Position numbers and translations under genes: made by a program. Shown here one piece after another: positions 8,031 to 17,801 of a DNA stretch of 64,000 bases. This stretch comes from Bifidobacterium panos. GTDB lineage: Bacteria > Actinomycetota > Actinomycetes > Actinomycetales > Bifidobacteriaceae. A model generated the notes under the pieces. The model was not told the DNA's origin. It did no database searches and saw only the letters and a list, made by a program, of their open reading frames with translations. Within the stretch, counting starts at the first letter, position 1. Each line of letters begins with the position of its first letter. The stretch spans positions 1 through 64,000 of the forward strand of contig NZ_JAAIIJ010000003.1 of NCBI RefSeq assembly GCF_012932445.1. Direction: 5' to 3'.

Positions 8031-11000
8031 TTAGTCGTCATCGGATGGCTCGGGAGGCCCGGAGCTCAACTCGGCAATGATGTCTTGTTGTGTTTTCGGC
8101 TCGGCTTGCAGTTGGCGCAACTGCTCGTCGGGCTCACTCACATAGTAGAGAGCGGTGTCGATACTTTCCAGAGGCACGCCCTCAATCGCCGACAGCAGAA
8201 GCCTGTAGAGGTCGAGCTGCACGAGTTTGCGGGTGATATCTTCGCTTTTGCGCGGGCGGCGGCCAGTTTTCCAGTCGACGATGGTGAAGCGCTTCGTGTT
8301 GTCGTTCGGGTCGAGGCCGCCGACGAACACGGCGTCGAGTTTGCCGTTGACGACTTGGCCGTTCAGTTCGGGGATGGACACCACGATTTGGCGCTCCACC
8401 CACGCCGGGGTGCGCTTGGCCCAAGGGGATGCGGCGAGGCGCTGTTTCCAGGCGAGCATTTGCTGCGCATCGCTCGAATCGGATTGGCTCTCGGTTTGGC
8501 TCTGGGTTTGCCTTTCGGCTTGGTTCTCGGCTTGCTTCGCTTGTTCAACCTGTTCGGCGAGTTCGCCTAGCATGGCCTTGCGCGAGAAGGATTGCCGCGT
8601 TTGCTCGTTCAGTTCGGCATCGAAGAAACGCTCGGCCCAGGCGTGGAATTGAGTGCCGGCCGATGCGGCGGGCGAAGCCACCGAGGGAATGGGACGGATG
8701 ATGGAACGCCAGTAGCCGCGCTCCTCACGCTCGCTCATGCCGCCCGCGCCGGCCTGCAAGCTGGTGACGCTTTGGCGTGAGGACTCAAGGATGCGCTGGG
8801 CTTTGGCTTTGACGGCCTCATCCAAGGCCTCGCCTTGCAAAACGCCCGTCATCAAATCGTCGTCGGCAACGAGCAGACGAGCCTTGTCGAGCAACGAACC
8901 CGAGCCCAACGCCGACTCCGTGTCGGAGCAGGAGGCCCGGCGCACCGCATCGGCGCTGGATGCCAAACGACTGGCGACACGTTCGCTTACATGGGACGGC
9001 CACGCGAGGGCGGTTTCGCCTTCGCTTGTCTCGATGTCGGCAAGCCAAGCCTCGCCCACCACCGCGTTCTCGTAACATTGCGCGCGCTCCCCCGCGAAAT
9101 ATCCGCTCGGCAGGGGGATCTCGGGCTGCTCCCCCTCTTCGGCGGGCAGATTGCTTGGGTTGCTTGCCACATCGCTATGGGAGCACAGCGAATCATGCAC
9201 TTCGAGCCAGAAGTTCGAGGGGGCGGCTTCACGGTGCTTCTCGGGCAGCACACGCGGGTCGCGCCCCGGCTCACTGGTGCGGCTGTAGGTCAGCAGCGCG
9301 TCGTTTCTGGCGCGGGTCAGTGCCACATATACCAGACGGCGTTCGTCGGCGTGCAGACGGCGGCCATATTCCTCTTCCTGAGTCAAATACCAGGTGTCGG
9401 GGTCGACTTCGTCCACATCGTCGCCGCATTGGCGCAGCGAGCCGTAGACTTCGTCGTCGATGAGTTCGATGTCCTCAAGCGCATGCAACGCCTCGATCGG
9501 GTCGTCTTGGGCCGGCGCATCGTGCGGGAAACGCGGCAGAATGTCGGCGTCCGCGCGAACCGGCACCGGCACGGCGGCCGGGTCGGCAAGCCATGTTCGG
9601 GCCGTCTCGCGATATTCAGGTGCCGCCCACGAGCCATCCTGCATGCCACCAGGGTGATTGTCGTCGAGCTTGACCGCCAGATGGTCGCCCTGGTTGCTGG
9701 GGAACGCCCCGGCTTTGAGACCGACCACGGCGACGGCGTCCCATTCAAGTCCTTTGGACTGGTGCACCGTCATCAGTTCCACATCGGTGCCGGAATCGGC
9801 GTTCAGCGTGGAGGTTTCGTCCTCGATGCTGCCCAACTGATCCACCCATGCCATGAATCCGCGCAAGGTGGGCGAAGTGCCGAGCGAGATTTCCGAGGTA
9901 TAGGTGTCGACCAAATCGATGACGGTGTTCACCGGGGTGCGGGCGAGTGTGGGATTGACGGGCGTTTCGGCGTTGTTGAACGCTTGGGCGAGCACCATGT
10001 CGATGTCCAAATCGAGCGCCTCGGCGGCGGTGCGCACCACGTCTGCTAGCGGGCGGCCTGTCGCGTCACACACCTGCCGCAACATTCGCCCGGCATGCAA
10101 CACCGTGAGCCTGTCCGCCTTGCCCAGGGCGCTCTGAAGGCCCAGTTGCTCCTCAAGATCCTCGCGCATCAGCACATCGGGCAGGAACACGCTGTTGACC
10201 ACTTCGTCACGATGTTCGCGCACCAGCGCATCCCACTGCTTGCGATCCGCGTCGGCGGACACCAATCCCGCCACAACCAGCGCGCGATATTGGGCTTCCA
10301 CGTTCAACCGCTGTGCAAGGGACGCGAGGGCGGTGAGTGCGTTGGCATCGAGATGGAAACGCGGGGTGGCGAGCAGTCGCATCAGCGAAGCGGAATCGGT
10401 GTGGTCCGCGGCGACATGCAGCAGCGCGAGAATGTCGCGGATTTCCGGGCGGGAAAGCATGGCGGAATATCCGACGACCATGGTGGTCAGCCCGGCTTGC
10501 TCAAGCGCCTGCTGGAAAGCGGGCATCGTGGTTTTGGAGCGGAACAGCACCGCGACGCTGCCTTTGTGCCCGCTTTCGGGAGCGCTGTTGCGCGCGATGG
10601 CTTCGCGGCAGAAACGCACCACGCCGTCGACTTCCTGGCCGAGCGTGTCGTATCCGAGCACGCCGACGGTGCCTTGCGGCGCCTCGGGCAATGCGCTTAA
10701 GGCCGTCACGTCCACTTCGCGCATCAGCGAACTGCCCGCGCGTCGAGGCGATTGGCGCAACGGCAGGGTGAGGTTGTTGGCCGCTTCGAGCACCAGCTTG
10801 GAGTTGCGGCGGGTGACGCTCAGCGGATAGGGCTTGGCATCGGCGGGCAGATGGAAGCTCTGCTGGAACATGCGGAACGCGCCCGGGCTGGCCCCGCGCC
10901 ATGCATAGATCGACTGGAAGGGGTCGCCCACCGCGCCCACGGCGGTGCCCCGCGCGGCGAACAGCGTGGCGAGCAGCGCGGCTTGGGTGGTGGAGGTGTC

Positions 11001-11936
11001 CTGATATTCGTCCAGCAGCACATGACTGAAGCGTTTGCGGTAGCGCTCGCCGATGGAGGGGAATCGGGTGACGAGCTGGTAGGCGGCGATGGTGAAGTCG
11101 GAAAATTCGGCCATATTGAGCCGGCGCTTTTCCGTTGCGTATTGCTCGACAAGGTTCAGCAGCAGTTCGCGCCGTTCGGCCACGGCGAGAAGGTTCGCAC
11201 AGTTGAATACGCACTGATTGTGCAGTTTTTCGCGGTATTCGCTGAGTTTGGCGGCCCAGGTGTCATCCGTGTCTTTTTTGGTGCGCCGCGGCGGCTTGCC
11301 GATGGTGGGCGCTTCTTCGGGCACGGTTTCGCTGCCGATGGCCGTGCGCACCTGGTTGATGAACGCATCATCCCATGCGCGCACGCGGGCGATGGCCTGG
11401 TCCATGTCGGTGACGTCGCCGCCGATCATGGCGCTGCCGATTGCGTCGCACAGGCTGAGCACCTGCCGGGCGAGCGTGGAAAACGCGCCGAGATCCTGGC
11501 CGCGCAGCTCGCCCATATTCCGGTCGATCACCTCGGTGACCAGTTGCAATGCGCCGGCTTCGCTCAATGGCTGCGTGTTCTGGTCGAAGCCGACGAGCAG
11601 CCCGTATTGGCGCACGATGGATTGGAAGAATGCGTCGTATGTGGACACTTCCGGTTTGAGGAACAGGCGGTCCGTGCTCTCGCCTTCGCCCTCGCCAACG
11701 CTTTCGCCAAGCACTGCGCCGGCGACGCGCGAGAGCAGTTCGCCCGCGGCTTTGCGCGTGAACGTAAGACCGAGGATGCGTTCGGGGGCCACGCCGCGCT
11801 CGATCAGCGCGACGATGCGGCGGGTCATGGTGTAGGTTTTGCCCGAGCCCGCGCCGGCGACGACGAGCACATCGTCGTTTTCGGGGGCGGTGATGACCGC
11901 CGCCTGCTCGGGGCTGTCGATGGGTGCGTTGTTCAT
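8031..11936 (-). CDS. adnB: UvrD/Rep-type helicase with C-terminal RecB nuclease domain, AdnB-like
   Basis: 1301 residues. The superfamily 1 helicase motifs are intact: Q-motif DSPEQAAVI near residue 8, Walker A GAGSGKT at 28-34, LLDEYQDTS (motif II), GDPFQSIYAWRGA (motif III), TVHQSKGLEWD (motif V) and YVALTRARN (motif VI). The C-terminus carries a PD-(D/E)XK nuclease of RecB type, with GKLDAVFVG and IVDWKTGRRP near residue 1224. With its upstream partner it should form a heterodimeric motor-nuclease that resects double-strand breaks, as AdnAB does in mycobacteria. The start overlaps the partner's stop by four bases, enforcing stoichiometric synthesis. RecBCD/AddAB assignment is less likely given the two-gene, two-nuclease layout. 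Confidence 0.82.
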   Translation of the reverse strand: MNNAPIDSPEQAAVITAPENDDVLVVAGAGSGKTYTMTRRIVALIERGVAPERILGLTFTRKAAGELLSRVAGAVLGESVGEGEGESTDRLFLKPEVSTYDAFFQSIVRQYGLLVGFDQNTQPLSEAGALQLVTEVIDRNMGELRGQDLGAFSTLARQVLSLCDAIGSAMIGGDVTDMDQAIARVRAWDDAFINQVRTAIGSETVPEEAPTIGKPPRRTKKDTDDTWAAKLSEYREKLHNQCVFNCANLLAVAERRELLLNLVEQYATEKRRLNMAEFSDFTIAAYQLVTRFPSIGERYRKRFSHVLLDEYQDTSTTQAALLATLFAARGTAVGAVGDPFQSIYAWRGASPGAFRMFQQSFHLPADAKPYPLSVTRRNSKLVLEAANNLTLPLRQSPRRAGSSLMREVDVTALSALPEAPQGTVGVLGYDTLGQEVDGVVRFCREAIARNSAPESGHKGSVAVLFRSKTTMPAFQQALEQAGLTTMVVGYSAMLSRPEIRDILALLHVAADHTDSASLMRLLATPRFHLDANALTALASLAQRLNVEAQYRALVVAGLVSADADRKQWDALVREHRDEVVNSVFLPDVLMREDLEEQLGLQSALGKADRLTVLHAGRMLRQVCDATGRPLADVVRTAAEALDLDIDMVLAQAFNNAETPVNPTLARTPVNTVIDLVDTYTSEISLGTSPTLRGFMAWVDQLGSIEDETSTLNADSGTDVELMTVHQSKGLEWDAVAVVGLKAGAFPSNQGDHLAVKLDDNHPGGMQDGSWAAPEYRETARTWLADPAAVPVPVRADADILPRFPHDAPAQDDPIEALHALEDIELIDDEVYGSLRQCGDDVDEVDPDTWYLTQEEEYGRRLHADERRLVYVALTRARNDALLTYSRTSEPGRDPRVLPEKHREAAPSNFWLEVHDSLCSHSDVASNPSNLPAEEGEQPEIPLPSGYFAGERAQCYENAVVGEAWLADIETSEGETALAWPSHVSERVASRLASSADAVRRASCSDTESALGSGSLLDKARLLVADDDLMTGVLQGEALDEAVKAKAQRILESSRQSVTSLQAGAGGMSEREERGYWRSIIRPIPSVASPAASAGTQFHAWAERFFDAELNEQTRQSFSRKAMLGELAEQVEQAKQAENQAERQTQSQTESQSDSSDAQQMLAWKQRLAASPWAKRTPAWVERQIVVSIPELNGQVVNGKLDAVFVGGLDPNDNTKRFTIVDWKTGRRPRKSEDITRKLVQLDLYRLLLSAIEGVPLESIDTALYYVSEPDEQLRQLQAEPKTQQDIIAELSSGPPEPSDDD

Positions 11937-14900
11937 GCTTGCCTCGTTTCAAACACAGTGTCTATTTGCCCTGCGCACGCCGGACAGACGGCGTTCATGC
12001 GGCAAGACCCAAGATGTTCGGCGGTGGGATGCGCTTCGAGCCGTTCGGCGCGGCTGGCGGCCGCGGCATAGAACACGCGGGCGATCATAGTCAGCGACCA
12101 CAAAGCCTGCGTGCCGTTGAGGGCCATGAACAGTCGCCAAACATCATCATCGAGATGGGCCAGTTCGCCGGGCTTGCTCGCCTCAAGCGGCGCGATGTCG
12201 AGCATGGCGAGCGGGTTCCTGTAGTGGTCGCGCACCGTGAAGGCTTGCAAGTTCAGACTTGCGCCGGTGAACAGCGGCGGTTGGAACAACCCTTCCGGCG
12301 CGTAGCTTTCAGCCGGGGAAGCCTTGTGCCCCACATGGAACAGGGCGCTCTGAGTGACCTGCGGGCAAGCCTCACGCTCACCTTGTTCGGGGAATGCCAG
12401 CCCGAGCTGATAACACACCAACTGCAAATCGTTGACAATCTGCCTGACGGAAGGCACCCGCCCGGTTTTGTAGTCAATCAGCCGCGTGACAAGAGTGCCG
12501 TCCTCCAGCAGCCGCGTCTCCTTGCGGTCGATGCGCCCGGAAAGTCGCACCACCAGATCCTCGCGCATGCCTTCGGGCCAGCCTCCGACCAGGAATCCCA
12601 TCAGCTCACACAAATCGGAGCGCGAGATGGAATCCATGCCGGGCAGCGCGTTATAGGCCGCGAGGATGTCCCCCATGTCGAAACGAGCGGAGAACTGCTC
12701 TTCGCAACTAGCCTGCTGGAGCGTGCCGATGGAGAACTTTTCGGCGTTTTTGCCTAAGTAATCGGCGGTGTTGCTGCGCACGAAATAGGAAGCGATGTTG
12801 GCCAGCGTCGCTTCGGCCTGATCGTCCTTGCGCATGGCGGAATACCGTTCGCGCGGGTTGGTGATGGTGCTCAGATCAGGTTTGAGGCCGTTATATATCT
12901 CAAGCAATCGGCTGACGGCCGCGGCCATGCGTTCCTCGACGCTTTTGCCGGCCATGAAATCAGGCAGATCAAGCCCCTCCTTGCTGCCTTGCTCGGCCAC
13001 CGTGTGAATCAGTGTGCCGAAGCTGGTGGCGGCGGAGCCTGCTTTGGGGCCGGCGAAGCGGTTTTCCAACAGCCAGCACACCGGGCATCCCCACAGTTGG
13101 TCGACGGCGGAGGGGGACAGCGTGGCCGCGGGGGCTGCCGCTGTGTTGTCTTGCGTCGCTTCGGATTGGCCGGACTGCCCGGACTGTTCGCGGTTCTCGA
13201 CGAACGACCAGTTGCCGGGGTCGGCCGCCTCAATGCTATGTTCGGACAGCAAGGCGAGCGTGGCTGCGGCATCCTGACCTTCGGGTGAATCGGCAGGATA
13301 TTGGGCCAGCCGCACGCGCGCCGCGGCAACCAGCCCGCGCGGGTCGGCGTCAAGCCCGGCGTTCTCGTCGCCCACCACCGCGAACGTGATCTGCTCGCGA
13401 TTGCGCGGGCATTGTTCCGGCAGATAGCCGTAGAGAAAATCGGAAGGCGTCAGGTCGTCGTTCCACACGGCGCTTAGATTCACGGTGCGATCGGCGCGGG
13501 TGAGCGCGACCAGCAGACTTTTCTTCTCACTGGACAACACTGCGGACAGACGCGGATCGATGTTCGCTTGCGCCGCTTGCACACCGCCGTGCAGAATGAC
13601 TTCGGCCAAATCCTCCCCACCGAACAGCGTGGCGCGTTCGGCGAGATTGGGCCAGACATCCTGCTGTATGGCGGGCATCCACACATACTCCCAGTGACGA
13701 CCCGCCGCGCCGGCCGGCGTGGTGAGCGTGACGGCCTGCTCAATCGGCCCCACATGCGCCAGCGAATCGGCTTCAAGCTCCATGCCCCTCACCTGCGCGA
13801 TGAAGCTGACGATATCATGGCCGGCCGCACCGTCCTGCGCGTATTGGAACAGACGCATCGCCACGTCAAGCCGATCGTTGGCGGCACGGCCCTCAGACGT
13901 GTTACGCAATGCCGCGCGCTGCCACGCGAGGGCGACCCCCGTGGTTTGCCATGCGAGGGCGAGCGTGAACTGCGGCTCGTTGGAGGTGAGCCGCCGCGAT
14001 TCCCTGGCAACCCTATCGACCAGCTTCCACACGCGCTGGAATGCCTTGAGCTGCGGATTGTCACCGAGCACCTGCGCGATAAGAGCGAGCGCGTCTGCGG
14101 CAGGGGCTTGGGGCTCATCCAGTGCGAGCATGGCGTATTGGCAAGCCGTGCCGAACGAAGAAGCATCCGCGGCGCTCGGATCGAACAGACTGTCGTCCAC
14201 CTGCACGGAAGCTGGGCTCGCCTCGGACGCTCTTTGGGCGACCAACCGATGCCAGGCGGCGACCAGCTGGGGCAGTGCGGTTGCCCCCTCGGCATCAAGA
14301 GCGTCCGGCGTCACATCCTGCAGATTGGCAAGGGATTCGAGCGAATTCATGGCAGATTCGACGGCTTCGATTCTTGCGGGAGTCCCCTCCCCCGGCTTGG
14401 CACCGGTGGTAATCAACGGGCAACTCATCAGCGTCGCCACACGCAAGCGGGCGAACGCACCGACTTCGGCAAGGCTCATCGACGTGCCGGCCAGCCCTTG
14501 ACGGCGCAAACGCGCCAGCTCGATCAGCGCGAACAGACCCTGCACGAACGGTTCGCTGTTCAAAGGCCTGGTGACCGAGGAATAACGCACCGGCACGCCG
14601 TCGCGGCGCAGACGCTCGCCGAACACGCGCACGGTGGCGTTGTCGTGCGCAATGACGGCCATGTCATTCCATGTGGCGCGGCCGTCGAGCCGCGCGCGTT
14701 TGATGCGCCAGACCACATCGTCAAGTTCCTCGCGCGGGCTGCGATATAGGGCAACGTTCAGCGAATCGTCGACTTTCCCGACAGGCCGAATCGGCAATGT
14801 TCCCTCGACTTGCGGCAGTTTGCCGGGGCGCTGCGGCAACGGCGCTGTTTCCGCTTCGGGCGAGGGAATCGACAGCGAGACGCGGGCGGCCACCACGTCA

Positions 14901-15964
14901 CGGTAGGTGGTGTGTGTATCGTCTTGCTCGGCACGCGCCTCAAGTTTCAACAGACGCGCCCGAAGCGGCCCGCGCTGCGCCTCGGCGAACAGGTATTCCG
15001 GGTAGGAGCCGCGGAAGGTCTGCACGGCCTCGTCGGGGTTGCCGACCAGCACCACCCTTGTTCCAGCTTGGCGCAGTGCCTCGATAAAACGCAGCCCGGC
15101 GAACGTGGTGTCTTGGAAGTCATCGACGATCAGCAGGTCGGGAAGCGCAAGGCTTTGCGCCTGGTCTTTACAGCGCCGCAACGCGTCGGCCCCTTCGACC
15201 AGCAGACGCGAGGCATCGAGACGATATTCGCGCGGATAGGCGGCACGAATGGCCTCGGCATATTCGCGGCGCAATGCGAACGCGAGCCGCCATTGCGTCT
15301 CCAAATGCTCGATGCCGCCCATCAGCGCGGCGGACGAATCGGCGTGAAGTTTGCCAAGCAGCTCGTCTTCGCGCTCGAACGAGGCACCCAATTCGTCCAT
15401 GCGAGCGAGCATGTCGCGCAACTGGTTGATAAAGGCACCGGAAACGCCGTTGGCGAACATCGCCGCCGTGGTGGAACCATCAGCGCAAGAGTCGGCTGCC
15501 GGCGCGGCGGCATGCGCCCAGTCATCTTGGGCGAAATAGGCCCGCAACAGCCGGCACGCGTCGCACAATTCGCCACGTTGGGCATGCACGAGATGCGCAG
15601 CGAGCACTTGGCGCAACAGGGCATCCTGCTCGGCGCCATTGAGCAGTTTGGGTTCCGACTCATGCGCCGCGAAACGTTCGGCCGCAATCACGCGGAACGC
15701 GAGCGCCGACAGTGTGGTCACCGGGCGGGCTTGCCCCAACGCGCCCATCCGGCGAACCGCCCGGTCGGAAAGCTCGCCGGCCAGCGTGCGGTTGGACACG
15801 CTCATCACCGCCGCCTCGCCGCCGAGCGCCCGCAACCCCTTGATCAGCGCATCATACGCGAACTCGGTTTTGCCGCATCGGGGCGGCCCCGCCACCAACA
15901 GCGCGCTTTCACCGTCGTCTCCTTCGATCAGCCTGTCAAGCATGCGGCAACACTCCATTCTCAT
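11933..15964 (-). CDS. adnA: Helicase-like protein with C-terminal RecB/AddB-type iron-sulfur nuclease domain, AdnA-like
   Basis: 1343 residues. Walker A GPPRCGKT at residues 26-33 and motif II LLIVDDFQDT show a UvrD-type fold, but there is little room for a Q-motif before Walker A and the later helicase motifs are hard to recognise. The C-terminal nuclease has LIDYKTGRVP near residue 1165. A cysteine in WGCPVC near residue 962 and a terminal CRMNAVCPAC form a four-cysteine staple like that holding the 4Fe-4S cluster of AddB-type nucleases. It is the upstream, ATGA-coupled partner of the AdnB-like gene. ATG at 15964 follows an in-frame stop six codons back; ATG at 15943, with GGAG nine bases upstream, is an alternative start. 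Confidence 0.75.
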   Translation of the reverse strand: MRMECCRMLDRLIEGDDGESALLVAGPPRCGKTEFAYDALIKGLRALGGEAAVMSVSNRTLAGELSDRAVRRMGALGQARPVTTLSALAFRVIAAERFAAHESEPKLLNGAEQDALLRQVLAAHLVHAQRGELCDACRLLRAYFAQDDWAHAAAPAADSCADGSTTAAMFANGVSGAFINQLRDMLARMDELGASFEREDELLGKLHADSSAALMGGIEHLETQWRLAFALRREYAEAIRAAYPREYRLDASRLLVEGADALRRCKDQAQSLALPDLLIVDDFQDTTFAGLRFIEALRQAGTRVVLVGNPDEAVQTFRGSYPEYLFAEAQRGPLRARLLKLEARAEQDDTHTTYRDVVAARVSLSIPSPEAETAPLPQRPGKLPQVEGTLPIRPVGKVDDSLNVALYRSPREELDDVVWRIKRARLDGRATWNDMAVIAHDNATVRVFGERLRRDGVPVRYSSVTRPLNSEPFVQGLFALIELARLRRQGLAGTSMSLAEVGAFARLRVATLMSCPLITTGAKPGEGTPARIEAVESAMNSLESLANLQDVTPDALDAEGATALPQLVAAWHRLVAQRASEASPASVQVDDSLFDPSAADASSFGTACQYAMLALDEPQAPAADALALIAQVLGDNPQLKAFQRVWKLVDRVARESRRLTSNEPQFTLALAWQTTGVALAWQRAALRNTSEGRAANDRLDVAMRLFQYAQDGAAGHDIVSFIAQVRGMELEADSLAHVGPIEQAVTLTTPAGAAGRHWEYVWMPAIQQDVWPNLAERATLFGGEDLAEVILHGGVQAAQANIDPRLSAVLSSEKKSLLVALTRADRTVNLSAVWNDDLTPSDFLYGYLPEQCPRNREQITFAVVGDENAGLDADPRGLVAAARVRLAQYPADSPEGQDAAATLALLSEHSIEAADPGNWSFVENREQSGQSGQSEATQDNTAAAPAATLSPSAVDQLWGCPVCWLLENRFAGPKAGSAATSFGTLIHTVAEQGSKEGLDLPDFMAGKSVEERMAAAVSRLLEIYNGLKPDLSTITNPRERYSAMRKDDQAEATLANIASYFVRSNTADYLGKNAEKFSIGTLQQASCEEQFSARFDMGDILAAYNALPGMDSISRSDLCELMGFLVGGWPEGMREDLVVRLSGRIDRKETRLLEDGTLVTRLIDYKTGRVPSVRQIVNDLQLVCYQLGLAFPEQGEREACPQVTQSALFHVGHKASPAESYAPEGLFQPPLFTGASLNLQAFTVRDHYRNPLAMLDIAPLEASKPGELAHLDDDVWRLFMALNGTQALWSLTMIARVFYAAAASRAERLEAHPTAEHLGSCRMNAVCPACAGQIDTVFETRQA

Positions 15965-16168
15965 CGACTGTTTCCAAGCCTAAACCGCCGCAAGCACACG
16001 ATTCATCACACGCGCCGCACCGACGGCAATAACTTCCTGCATCTATAAACCGGACAGAGCGCTTTTGCTGCAATTCCGCGGTTCCCAGAGCCGACATACC
16101 AATAATCACAGATTTTCAGATTGCCACGCCCCGCTGCTTTCCAACGCAAGCGCAAGCCTCAACCGAAC

Positions 16169-17530
16169 CTACAAACAAAATCCCATATAAAGCGGCAAAT
16201 AGATGCGTCCCTGTTCTGTTTTCAATTGCTTGGGATGCAGCACAATCTGCTCGCCGACCCGACTGCCGAACCGCTTGGCGAAGCGATCAAGCGACGTGGT
16301 GCCGTACTGACGCGGCGATTTCACTTCGACCGGGCTGACCCGCGGTTTCATCGCGGCATCCGCGAACGGACGAACAATCAGGAAATCGATTTCCATACGC
16401 TCATCCCCCTCACCATGCCCGGATCGGGAATAAAAGAACAGCTTGTGGCCGTTGGCCCGCAGCATCTGCGCGACAATGTTTTCCGTAAGCATTCCCTCGT
16501 TCAAGCCGATATCACCACGCAATACCGCGCGGTATACGTTTTCATCGGTGGTTCGCCCGTCCGAGAAGGCCAATGTCACCAGAAGACCGGTGTCCGCCAT
16601 ATAGCATTTCAATGAGGATTGCTTCATATTGAGCGACAAACCCACCGCGGGGTCGGCGCAGGCGTAACACAGATTGGCCATCCGGGCATCGGCCAGCCAG
16701 AAGAAGGCTTCCTCGTAGTTGCGCATTCGCGCGTTCTTATCGAGCGAGCTGAGCAGGAACCGTTTCTCATGTTTGGACAGCTGCCCGGCAAGCCCATCCA
16801 GCACGCTGACGACTTTGAACTCGTAGCCGTGAGCGAAGCGGGCCACGTCGCTGCGATACAGATTGACGATGCGTCGTTTGCTCTCATCGACCGGCGCGAA
16901 TTGGCGCTGCTCGACGTATATGCTCACCGGCTCCGGCATGCCGCCGACCAGCATGTACTCGCGGAACAAGCCCATCGCACGACGATGCAGCCCATCGGGC
17001 AATGGTTTCGCCTCCTTGAATTGCCTGCGGATGAGTTCGGACAACTGTTGCTCTCCCATGGCCCACAGGAACTCCTCGAAATCCAGCGGATTGAGTTCAA
17101 GGGAATCCTCCTCCGAGGGAATGACGATGTCCTGAACGTTCTGCTTGATGGACAGCAGGGAGCCGGTCTCGATGTAATCGTATCTGCCGTCGGCCACGAG
17201 ATATTTGATCAGGCCACGCGCCTCGGGAAACATCTGCACCTCATCGAACACCACCAGCGTGTTCCTGTCATGCAGCTGGACGCCGTAATACGTTGACAAA
17301 TATAGGAACAGCGTGTCAAAGTCCGTGCGATAATCCCTGAAATAGCCCTTCACTTCATCCGTTGCCTGAAAGAAGTCAATGAGCAGGCAAGACGAGTACT
17401 CATTGCGGCCAAATTCGGCGACCAGCGTGCTCTTGCCCACGCGCCGGGCACCCTCAAGCATCAGGGCGGTCTTGCCTTTGGAGTGTTGCTTCCATTTCAG
17501 CAATTGCTCATAAGCCTTGCGTTTCAACAT
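16169..17530 (-). CDS. AAA family ATPase with C-terminal DUF4143 domain (copy 2)
   Basis: 453 residues. Walker A GARRVGKST at 27-35, a Walker-B-like LVVFDEVQMF near residue 98 and an arginine-rich AAA core precede DUF4143. The C-terminus has MEIDFLIV followed by VEVKSPRQYG, an intact D...ExK core of a PD-(D/E)XK nuclease-like fold, unlike copy 1. The start at 17530 has AGGA six bases upstream and matches the N-terminus of copies 1 and 3. The frame stays open upstream through the 33-bp repeat array, so an N-terminal extension of four SSAYR units is formally possible. The gene is monocistronic, between the AdnA-like gene and the kinase operon. Cellular role unknown. Confidence 0.85.
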   Translation of the reverse strand: MLKRKAYEQLLKWKQHSKGKTALMLEGARRVGKSTLVAEFGRNEYSSCLLIDFFQATDEVKGYFRDYRTDFDTLFLYLSTYYGVQLHDRNTLVVFDEVQMFPEARGLIKYLVADGRYDYIETGSLLSIKQNVQDIVIPSEEDSLELNPLDFEEFLWAMGEQQLSELIRRQFKEAKPLPDGLHRRAMGLFREYMLVGGMPEPVSIYVEQRQFAPVDESKRRIVNLYRSDVARFAHGYEFKVVSVLDGLAGQLSKHEKRFLLSSLDKNARMRNYEEAFFWLADARMANLCYACADPAVGLSLNMKQSSLKCYMADTGLLVTLAFSDGRTTDENVYRAVLRGDIGLNEGMLTENIVAQMLRANGHKLFFYSRSGHGEGDERMEIDFLIVRPFADAAMKPRVSPVEVKSPRQYGTTSLDRFAKRFGSRVGEQIVLHPKQLKTEQGRIYLPLYMGFCL

Positions 17531-17547
17531 ATTACATCCTTTGTGAG

Positions 17548-17663
17548 CACGATATGCAGAACTTCGCAGTGTTGATTTTACACGATATGCAGAACTTTCA
17601 TACCCGGAATATGCACGATATGCAGAACTTAAGAGGTTGAGATATACACGATATGCAGAACTT
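17548..17663. repeat. Four-unit 33-bp-phased repeat array upstream of ATPase copy 2
   Basis: CACGATATGCAGAACTT occurs at 17548, 17581, 17614 and 17647, identical in all four, separated by exactly 16 unrelated bases. The period is 33 bp, close to three helical turns, and the array ends 17 bases before the ATPase ATG. This fits binding sites for a protein filament or repressor, possibly the ATPase itself. Read on the minus strand it is also open in frame with the gene. Confidence 0.9.
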
Positions 17664-17801
17664 CGAGACCGGCGGTGGGGAACATTCGAGATGCGCGCCT
17701 TCGCGGAACCAAAAACGCGTTCGAACAAAATGTGAAGAAATCCGGGGGCTCAATCCACAATTGCCGATTGGGCTTGCGCGGCGATCGCACGCCACCCGAG
17801 C

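Noticed and set aside
17548..17663. Array could be a small CRISPR
   Set aside because: Units are 17 bp with 16-bp spacers, both too short, only four units, no leader and no cas genes in the window; position at an ATPase start fits regulatory sites better.
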